Below are positions 20,967 through 28,722 of a stretch of 44,744 nucleotides of DNA, in pieces. Every line of letters starts with the position of its first letter. The first letter of the stretch is position 1. Under the pieces are notes generated by a model. It saw only the letters and a list, made by a program, of their open reading frames with translations. It ran no database searches and was not told the DNA's origin. This DNA is from Chara braunii (taxonomy: Eukaryota > Streptophyta > Charophyceae > Charales > Characeae), in assembly GCA_003427395.1 (NCBI GenBank), contig BFEA01000007.1, positions 5,754,588 to 5,799,331 of the forward strand, given 5' to 3'. Made by a program: the position numbers and the translations under genes.

Positions 20967-20977
20967 CTCCGATACCA
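20967..20977 (-). promoter_or_regulatory. Second primer-binding-site-like sequence
   Basis: The minus strand reads TGGTATCGGAG, the same variant of the tRNA-Met(i)-type site seen upstream of Ty3 element 1. If real it marks the inner edge of a 5' LTR lying to its right (20978 onward) for a minus-strand element. The following gag is not obvious within 1 kb, so it could be the edge of a truncated element. Confidence 0.4.
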
Positions 20978-21176
20978 GTGCAATCAGACTTGTCTTCAAC
21001 TTGCCTCAGTGTGCATGCAAACAGATGACGACCAAACTTGGCGTGAAGTGCCCACACAAAGCTCAAAGATAAAATGTGGCTAGGAACACAACTTATATTC
21101 AAACTTGTCTCTGATAGGTACAGAGTAGGATGCCAGACAAAGATTCCCACCCAATCAACTGTATTCACCAACAACT

Positions 21177-21179
<3 letters not shown>

Positions 21180-21241
<62 letters not shown>
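21180..21241. repeat. (AC)31 microsatellite
   Basis: 62 bases of uninterrupted AC dinucleotide, just before the Penelope-like element. Confidence 0.98.
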
Positions 21242-21244
<3 letters not shown>

Positions 21245-21422
21245 CGGATCACTCTGGATGTTTCGCACACACGGACACTCCCTATCCTATCCTACGTGGC
21301 ATCTATGGTTGTCGTTTTCCTCCTACTCTAACTCGCGGCTATGGCCACGTCTTCCTCCTCTTAGCCCCCTTCTTCTTCAGGCACCCAAGATCGTCGTCGG
21401 TCTGCCCTTGGACTCTAGGCCT

Positions 21423-21519
21423 TGGAAAGGTGGAGGGGAAGATGTTGTACATCGCGATATTAATGCTCAAGGCATCTTCTTCTACTTTTGGATCCATTGT
21501 GTTTAATCTTTCTCATGGA
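21423..21519. repeat. 97-bp direct repeat, left copy (flanks Penelope-like element)
   Basis: Matches 26699-26795 at 94 of 97 positions with no gaps. Both copies start TGGAAAGGTGG and end at TGGA. The region between them, 21520-26698, contains the whole ORF1/GIY-YIG/RT set, so the repeats bound the element. They may be an unusually long target-site duplication or the pseudo-LTR known in Penelope-like elements. Confidence 0.9.
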
Positions 21520-22162
21520 CTAGAGCCTCAGCGTCGACCTTGCCGTGGCTTGGGAACAAGGCTAAGGTGTCGTCTTCATTAGACTACGCTTCGTCCGAAG
21601 TTATGTTCTATGGAGTCGTGCGTTCGGAATATTTGATATCTGTTTCGCTATCGATTATTGATTGATGGTCTAATTATTGGATCTCTTTTTCTTTCTTCTC
21701 TTTTCTTTTTCTTTTTCTTTTTCTATTCGTTTCTCTTTATTCCTTTATTCCACACTTGAGTGGTGGATCAATTTTACATAATGGGCTTAATGGGTGTATT
21801 TGGTATCGACATTGTTTACATTTTGAGCACTTTATTGCACTAATAGACTCCTTCTCCTTCGTTTCTCTATTCCCGTCCTATGTCGATGTGTTTACTCAGC
21901 GTGGCTCTATCTAAGTTCGTAGGCGTCCTCTGTACCACCGTGGACAACGATCACAGAGTGCGACCTAGGTATGGTGGTTAAAGCGGTCGCCTCCATTGAA
22001 GCGAGCAGCTGGTTGGACCACCCGCGAGCTATCGAGACAGTTATCGGTATTGGCATCAGCTTGTGCGTCTTTTCCTTTATCGCTGGGCGTATGTACCCGA
22101 GAAGCCGAGGCGGGAAGACCAACAATCGACGCGGCAAGTGGTCTAACTGCGGTCGGTACTAG
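21520..22162 (+). other. 5' leader of the Penelope-like element
   Basis: No gene recognised between the left direct repeat and ORF1. It includes a T-rich stretch (about 21680-21735) and a small hairpin, CTTCG-TC-CGAAG, near 21588-21599. Short opposing frames at 21907-22235 have no domain. Confidence 0.5.
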
Positions 22163-23695
22163 ATGGAGGGAGCGAATAATAATCAATATGGGCAACACCA
22201 AGCTGGAGCAAGCATACCATATTCAGCAATTCTGATCGCGAACCCGGCTCCTCCAGGCGTTCCATATTACGCTGGAGGAACGGTTCACCCACCACCGGGT
22301 GTGCAAGTACCATCTATGCCATTTGCCTCGACAGCAGCACCTGTTCAGTACCATCCTGCACTCAACCAGTGGAACTCGCAACCATGGGGTACACCTCATC
22401 AGCAGTCCGTGGCATGGCAAGGGAATGCACCTTGGACTGGGAATCCACCCCAGTTCGTAGTGGCTGCGCAAGCACCGGTTCAAACGCCTGTTCCGATGAC
22501 ATTGCCACAACAGCCCCCTGCTGCACACACGAATCCTCAAGGGTTCCATGACGGTCATGGCGGTAGCTCCGCATCAAGTGGAGGAGGTAAAGGCCCGATG
22601 ACTAATAATTTCCCTGGACCAGGAAATCAGGCCTACTTTACCAAGGAATACATGGAGATTTTGGAGAACATCAAGTCTAGTAAGGCCATTGAAGAAGCGA
22701 GGAAGAAGGTTGGAGTGCCACGGATCGGCAATGCGAAGCGGAGCAATTCCCGGGCTTCGGAGTCCCAAGATGAAGGGAGCAGAGATGACGCACGCTCATC
22801 AGAGAAGAGCAAGGACATGAAAGCTTGGGTTACCACTACACTTGGTGAATCACTGAAGCTCATAAATTAGAAATTGGAGGCAGTGGACAAGAAGTCGAAA
22901 TTGGATACGGCGGAGCGTGATGAGTTGGAACGCCTGCGGAAGGAGGTACAAGGAGGCAAGGACAACAAGGAGCTCTCTAGTAGTGAGAAACGGAAGCGGG
23001 GTGTTGTTCGCACCCCAGTGGAGAACTCCCCATCCGCCGCTCGTGCAAAACCAAGGTCCAAAGGCAGCACGAAGACCAAGCCGAAGCGCATCGAACTCTC
23101 CGATGACGAAGGTCCCTCTGGTACCAAACAGAATCTGCAAGCTAAGCTGGAAAGCACAAGCAGTGAGCTGTCTGATATAAAACGAATGCTCGCGTCGCTG
23201 ATGAGTGGCCTGCAAGATCCGAAAGGGAAGGCTAAATTCGTTGACCCTGGGACTACTAACGAATGCCCGGTTGGTACAGGCCCTGGCGCGACCGAAGTCG
23301 TACAGAACGCCCAAGCAGAGGGTGATGACGAAGACCCCAATGAGGACGGGTTTGCAGCGTACATGAAGGTGCAAGCCGAGTTCTACGGATCTCTTCACTA
23401 CACACGAGTGCAGGAGCTATGTAAAGAACGTGAAGTCGAATAATTCAAGAAGGACGTTGCTGTGTGGGAGTTCGCTCGACAAGACCTGCAGGATTATGCT
23501 GACTCATTGAAAGAGGATCGGGGTGAGAAATCACGCCGGAAGGAGACTTCAGCTGAATCAGACCACGACGACGTCAAGGACGATCGTGACACTGTAAAGG
23601 GAAACTTAGCCTGGGTTGTATCAGATCTATTAGGCAGGCAATTAACCAGATTAGCAACACGAAGACTGCAAATCCTTCGCTGCTCTGCCTACTAG
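22163..23695 (+). pseudogene. ORF1 of the Penelope-like element
   Basis: A single register of about 510 codons from ATG 22163, interrupted only by TAG at 22868-22870 and TAA at 23441-23443. Residues 1-140 are rich in Pro, Gln, Ala and Asn and look disordered. Residues 140-240 contain YFTKEYMEILENIKSSKAIE, then a charged Ser/Arg/Glu segment. After the first stop a helical charged part (DKKSKLDTAERDELERLRKE, probably coiled coil), a basic nuclear-signal-like RKRG and KTKPKR, and an acidic tail follow. No zinc knuckle is seen. The absence of frame changes over 1.5 kb suggests the two stops are point mutations in a once-intact protein. A role in RNA binding or particle assembly is a guess from position. 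Confidence 0.65.
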
Positions 23696-24444
23696 AACGC
23701 ATTCAAGTACTTCTTACTATCCTTGCTTGTCTAAAGGGATTTGTGCGATGGGGGCTAACGTGCGTCCACTTTTGGCTACGCCTAAACTGTGATGAATGGG
23801 ATAGGTTGGTTGATGGTCGCAGTTGCGTTTATGTTCTACTTTCGGTAAACCATAAACTAGTGTATGTTGGCAAGACTGCTTGATCGCTTCGCGAACGATG
23901 GTCCGAACACTGTCGCGCCGTACGTGGTAATAGTAAGCAGAAGGTTCACTCTTGGTTTCGAAAAATTGGTCTCGAATTGTACATCCCTATACCAATCTGG
24001 TTTGGGGATGAACCTGTGATCGAATGCATGGAGCAAGCCATTATAAAGAGTGTGAACCCTGGTTTGAATTCGCGAGGTACCGCGAAACGACGACAGCCAC
24101 GTAGATCGCGCGGGAAGCGTACTCGTATGCCTTTAACCTCGGCCGATGTTTTGGAACCCTTAGTGTTCTCTTGTACGAATGTGGATGTGAAGAATGAACC
24201 TGATTTGCTTCATGTCCTAAAGACATTGGTTAAAAAGAAGGCTACAAAATTTGTGACCATAACTAACAACACAGGCGGGCGATGGATGAAAGCATGGCGT
24301 TTGGTGTCTCTGTTATTTGGGCACAGTAAGGTGAAATTTGATGATAAAAACTTGTTGCTCAAAGATGCTAAGTCTGCAATTGAAAGGGGTGGGAAATTGA
24401 CTATCACCCAACTCACTCAAACACAAACGATAAACGGACATTAA
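23590..24444 (+). pseudogene. GIY-YIG endonuclease domain of the Penelope-like element
   Basis: In the frame that includes 23977-24444 the nuclease core reads CVYVLL at about 23824-23841 (GIY-equivalent strand), LVYVGKT at 23857-23877 (YIG strand), RERWSEH at 23890-23910 (conserved Arg and His), VIECMEQAII from 24016 (the metal-binding Glu) and VNPGLN ending at 24069 (terminal Asn). These are the five hallmarks of GIY-YIG nucleases. TGA at 23881-23883 sits where Arg is usual before SLRERW; a CGA to TGA change would explain it. After the core come a basic stretch (RRQPRRSRGKR) and about 120 residues leading to the RT. The nuclease would nick target DNA for priming. A frame change near 24430 separates it from the RT. 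Confidence 0.85.
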
Positions 24445-26451
24445 AAAAGCTGAGGTCATTTCACTTCTTCGGGCCCCTTGGAAAAGGAAAGACCTTGTCA
24501 AACGCAGCCTCATCGATATTCTCGAATTGGATGCCGCGGTCAAAAATATCAATCAAGCCCGAGGTCGACAAATAGTTCGTGGTATCTTAACGAATGTCTG
24601 TAAAAAGAAGTTTGGTATTAACCCCCGTGCTAAGATTGTTGCAAAAATTTCCTTTTGTACGACCATTGATAAAAAGAAGGTGGAAAGTTGTCTGAAGCTT
24701 TTGATTAGGGAGAACGTCCAACCTACTCCGCTAGCTGACCTGTATGCAAAAAAAACTCGTGCGGTTTGGTTGAAAGCCAAGTCGGTAGGAGATTTGTTGC
24801 ATAACCATAAGCTTTTTGCACAACAAAACACCTTTGAGTGCATGTGCGAGAACTTCGACTTGCCCAAAATCAATGGACATGTCGCGGTCAAAATTAGCGA
24901 AGTAAGTGGCTTGGACCCATTCCTATCCAATGCTAAGAATAACCCTTTTTCCGGGACCACAGCATCTCGGGATAGCCTCAATCAAGCCTGCAATGAGGCA
25001 TTGGATGTCATCCGTAAGAAAGGTATAACTAATCAGTTTCGCATACCTCTTGGTTCGGTTACAAAAAAGGGTGAGGCAAAACCCTCTGGATGTATCCTTA
25101 GTGAGTATGTCACGGGATTGGTTTTGGGCCCGCTGGACCGTAACACCTGCAAAACCTGGATTGAGTGTCCCAAACGGTATGAAACAGGACTACAATTAAT
25201 GTTTCTAAATAATTCGAATTATAAAATTATGGACTCTTAAAAAAGTCGTATCTTGTGTGACACTCGAACCAAATATATCGAGCAAGGCTTGGGACAGATC
25301 GCAAAATGGGACGGGCGGGGAAAACTGCAGTATGCCTATATTATGGCCAAGGAAAATGACAAAGAAAAAAAGAGACCTATCGTCCCTTCATTTCAAAGCC
25401 CTTTTCGTACTGCGTCTGATGTCCTATCCCTGACCTTGAACTGTTTGATTCCTAAGGTTAAGGTACCGCATTTTAACCTCAGATCGTCGGGAGACCTTCC
25501 ACAAACGATTGTCGGTATCAATAAGAAAGACGGACCTATGTCTAAGTGTGAAGTTATTGCCCCCACGTATGACATAAAAGAAATGTTTACCCAACTACCC
25601 CATGAGGCTATTTATCGCGCAGTACAATGGATTACTGAGTGTTTCGTGCAAAAAGGTATACGCCGGATCCGACTCAACACAAGAAAAAAACTGACTACCT
25701 TTGGGAAATCCCATGGTGAGACCGGATGGAAATCTGTCTGACTCACCTCCTTGATTTCCCTTACTCAATTGCTGTTGGAGCACACTGTATTCTTGGTTCT
25801 AATGCCACCCTACGCCAAAAGAAAGGCATTCCGATGGGCGGGAGGGCAAGTCCGTCATTAGCCTGTGTGATGTGCATGTACTCTGAGTACAACTTTATCT
25901 CGACTTTAGGCACCGACGCTAAGTTCATCTCTGGAAAAAGGTATGTCGACGATCTGTTGTTTTTTTCATTCTTTGATAAAAACAATTCCGCAGGAATGGA
26001 GATTGCAAATAACCGTTTTGACAAAATCATGCATTGCTATCCTAAGGAACTAAGTTTGGAAAGAACTGATTCCGGCTCAGGTATCCTCGACTTTCTGGAA
26101 ACACGGATGATTGTGGCCGATGATGATAAAACCGTGATCATGGCTCACAAATTTAAAAACCGGGAGTCAATTTGGGGACCGGGTGACCTACAGTTTCAGA
26201 CCTATAAGCACCCTGCTTCTTTTGGGCCAAAAACTGCCAAATTTGCTACTGTAGCAAACACCATCCTCCGACTCTCTGAGAACTGTAGTGATATGGGTAT
26301 GACCTGTCTCAGCGTACACGCACTGGCAGTTGAAATCAGCAAACTTGGGTATGACAACAATATCGTCCTATCTGGACTCAGATGGATGCAACGACGCGAT
26401 GGTAATAACCCCTTTTGGGCCCAGATGCAGGAGGTAGTGAAAAACATCTGA
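24434..26451 (+). pseudogene. Reverse transcriptase of the Penelope-like element
   Basis: Frames 24527-25240 and 25253-25741 share one register with a stop at 25238-25240; the rest, 25726-26451, is in another. The N-terminal part has a C-x-C followed by GH (FECMCENFDLPKINGHVAVK) of unknown function. Polymerase motifs are KKRPIVPSFQSPFR, YDIKEMFTQLPHEAIY (first catalytic Asp at 25571-25573), KGIPMGGRASPSLA at 25822-25863 and KRYVDDLLFF with YVDD at 25942-25953. A following SGILDFLETRM and a thumb with TYKHPASFGP resemble Penelope-like and telomerase-related RTs rather than Ty3 or LINE RTs. All visible catalytic aspartates are intact. The C-terminus ends at TGA 26449-26451 without a second nuclease domain. 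Confidence 0.85.
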
Positions 26452-26510
26452 GCTATAGGTGACTTCCCGCAATGGTTGTAACTCTGCGGGGCGATCTACA
26501 GACGGGGACT

Positions 26511-26586
26511 GGCGTAGTACCGATCTGGACTCCATGCATTTTCAACCTTCAGTTTTTCCCGGCTACATGTCCGGCGTAGTACCGAT
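26511..26586 (+). repeat. GGCGTAGTACCGAT direct repeat in the 3' region
   Basis: The 14-mer occurs at 26511-26524 and again at 26573-26586, 62 bases apart, downstream of the RT stop. The second copy lies inside the folded motif described next. The repetition suggests a remnant of tandem element ends. Confidence 0.85.
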
Positions 26587-26621
26587 GCGAAGAAAGTAGG
26601 AAGCTAACCTACTTCGGATAT
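26567..26621 (+). ncRNA. Hammerhead-like folded motif (candidate ribozyme remnant)
   Basis: An outer helix pairs ATGTCCG (26567-26573) with CGGATAT (26615-26621), with one G-U pair. An inner helix pairs AAGTAGG (26594-26600) with CCTACTT (26608-26614) around a 7-base loop. The 3' strands abut, and GAAA (26592-26595) stands just before the inner helix, as in hammerhead ribozymes. The expected CUGAUGA is only approximated by CCGATGC (26582-26588), and stem II is almost absent. Hammerheads are known in Penelope-like elements, so this may be a decayed one or an unrelated hairpin. Confidence 0.35.
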
Positions 26622-26698
26622 TTAAAGTCGTATTACACAGTAGGTATCCTCAATCTGAGTGTATTGAGTTGAAGGGTTGAGTTTCCGTAACTCTGTTA

Positions 26699-26795
26699 TG
26701 GAAAGGTGGAGGGGAAGATGTTGTACACCGCGATATTAATGCTCAAGGCATCTTCTTCTACTTTTGGGTCCATTGTGTTTAATCTTTCTCCTGGA
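26699..26795. repeat. 97-bp direct repeat, right copy
   Basis: Counterpart of 21423-21519 with three substitutions. It begins about 78 bases after the folded motif and marks the 3' limit of the Penelope-like element. Confidence 0.9.
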
Positions 26796-27067
26796 TGTGC
26801 ACAATCCCACATGGTACTTGCTGACCGGACGAAGTGCAACTTGGGACTGGGTACCGCTGACAAGGCTAGGTAGGACTAGGACTGCCCTTCTACTGACTGT
26901 GCTAGGACTGTCCCTCACTGACTCAGCCGCAGACTGACTCCTAAGACCTACGGTTCAAAACCTCACGACCGTACTACATATAGTAGCCGAACATACGACT
27001 TTCAGAAAATAGGTTGCGGGTTCCAACACAGGGGGCAACGGGTATTGTACACGGGTAGGGGGATAGG

Positions 27068-27120
27068 TCTAGGGGTCGAGCCCTGGGTGCTCTGTCACCG
27101 TAATAGGTGAAAACCCTTTC
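27068..27120. repeat. Short dispersed repeat, copy B
   Basis: Counterpart of 13440-13500, sharing CGAGCCCTGGGTG and a following GTAATAGGTGAAAACC. The GGTCGAGCCC part superficially resembles a tRNA B box, but no tRNA fold is seen. Confidence 0.55.
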
Positions 27121-28614
27121 AATAGTGTTGAAACCTTGATAAAATGGTCTTATAATATTATGCTATTGGTTGACCAAATGTAAATTTTAGGGTTTCATGT
27201 GATCCTTGGGGGTTGACTTAACTATACAATGGGGTAGTTCATGACACATAATGGTTGAAGAATAGGTCGTTGGGGCTTATGGCGACTACCAATCACCCAA
27301 AGCTGCTTGTAAAAAGGTTATTGGACAGACCGACAAAGGGTCAGGGCTTCAGGTGACGAGCTTAACCGTCCAACAAATAAACCAAGAACAATAATATTAG
27401 AAAGGGTAGAAGTACAAAGTCACCTACCTCCTAGAAATAGGTTGGCCCCCTCTTTTAGCAAATGACTCTATCTACGTCAGTATGCCTATGTACGTCGATG
27501 ATGGTTTCACATACGTTTGGTTTACCTTCGGACAGATATCGGTCATACAAAGTAGATCTCCTTATGACAAAATCGTTTACTCACACCCTTTTAACATTTT
27601 CCTTTTACCCGCTCTACAATGTAACATTTTAGAGAAAGGCTCAGGCACTAGAGAATCCAATGTACCCATTTATATTCATAAACACATGCACACATACATA
27701 CATATATGTACATTTATGTATTGTAGTGGATAATTTAAACTGCTAGTACCTCCGAGCCTGTTTTTGTCGAGCTTGAATTTCACTGCACTCCGAGTTTTGC
27801 CGAGTCTGGGTCCCACTCCATTTTTTTTCGGTACTCTCACGGAAAAGGGGGGGGGGGGAAGTTGCGGCCATGAAACTCACAAAAGAAGAAAAAAAATAAA
27901 AGAAACAAATCGTTACCCGTGATTGTAGTCGTATACATTATTGGAAGTGGTAGTGTGAGTGTGCCCTAAATGAGGGTATCTCAGCCTCATGGTCATGTTG
28001 TCAGATTCCAAAAAGACAAAAGAAGAAAAACAAAAATGGGAATACGGATTTGGTCATGAAAATGCCTGAACACATTCCTCTAAGTGTCAGTGTGATCAGG
28101 GATACAATCCTATGAGGAAACACAACTTGACCAAATCATGGATTCAAACCTGCTTCATTGGCAGGGGATTAATAAGAAATACAAGAAAGAGAGGAAAAAC
28201 AATAAAATTCAAAATGTGACCGTGTTAGCTGTAAGATTCATTTTGTGGAGGAAGACTATGAGCACCGCCTCCTAGACCACCCTGCCCGACATCATTGCAG
28301 TAGAGAAAGCATTTTTTTTCTCATTCACGTACATACAATATAAGACTATGATTCATTTGACTTGTCGGCCCCTGGGTCCCACCCCCGAATTCTTCAAGAA
28401 CGGGCCTTTTGACGTAATTTTCCAACACTGGCAGAGGTATTAGTAGTTTAATCAGGTTTGTTTCACATTAACTCAGTTCAAAGTCTACTGGGACCTTATT
28501 TCTCACTTAACAACATGCAAACAATATACAAGACATACTTGCAACACAAGCAAATCATGCAACATGCATTCGCGGCGTTAACTATTTTTTCAACAATCGA
28601 AATATAGATTGCAG

Positions 28615-28722
28615 TTGGGGTATACCCCCAGTGGACTGACAACACTGGACTGGACTGGATTGGACTGGACTAAACTGGATTGGACTGGTACTAACAGTGG
28701 TACCGGGCAGGACCTTACAAGA
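28615..28722. repeat. GGGGTATACCCC plus TGGAC-rich repeat, copy 1
   Basis: Begins with the 12-bp palindrome GGGGTATACCCC (28617-28628), then GGACTGAC and a TGGACTGGACTGGATT array of about nine degenerate units, ending at GGTACCGG. A related copy with a shorter array lies at 39866-39935, so the pentamer number varies between copies. Confidence 0.75.

Larger units (their letters stand above)
21423..26795 (+). mobile_element. Penelope-like retroelement with permuted (N-terminal) GIY-YIG, decayed
   Basis: Plus-strand element of about 5.4 kb bounded by a 97-bp direct repeat. It has ORF1 (22163-23695), then a GIY-YIG endonuclease and a reverse transcriptase of the Penelope type. Canonical Penelope-like elements place GIY-YIG after the RT; here it lies before it. 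That order is known for the Chlamys/Naiad clade described from green algae, protists and invertebrates, and I assign the element there by architecture. It is broken by two stops in ORF1, a stop within the nuclease, a stop in the RT N-terminal part and frame changes near 24430 and 25730. It is the only element here on the plus strand. Confidence 0.8.

Noticed and set aside
20929-21582. Frames with Cys-Val or Thr-His runs near 21.2 kb
   Set aside because: Translation of the (AC)n microsatellite.
23195-23230. CTGATGAG ... CCGAAA resembling a hammerhead core within ORF1
   Set aside because: No good stem II or flanking stems form, and the sequence is coding in the ORF1 register, so the match is most likely chance.
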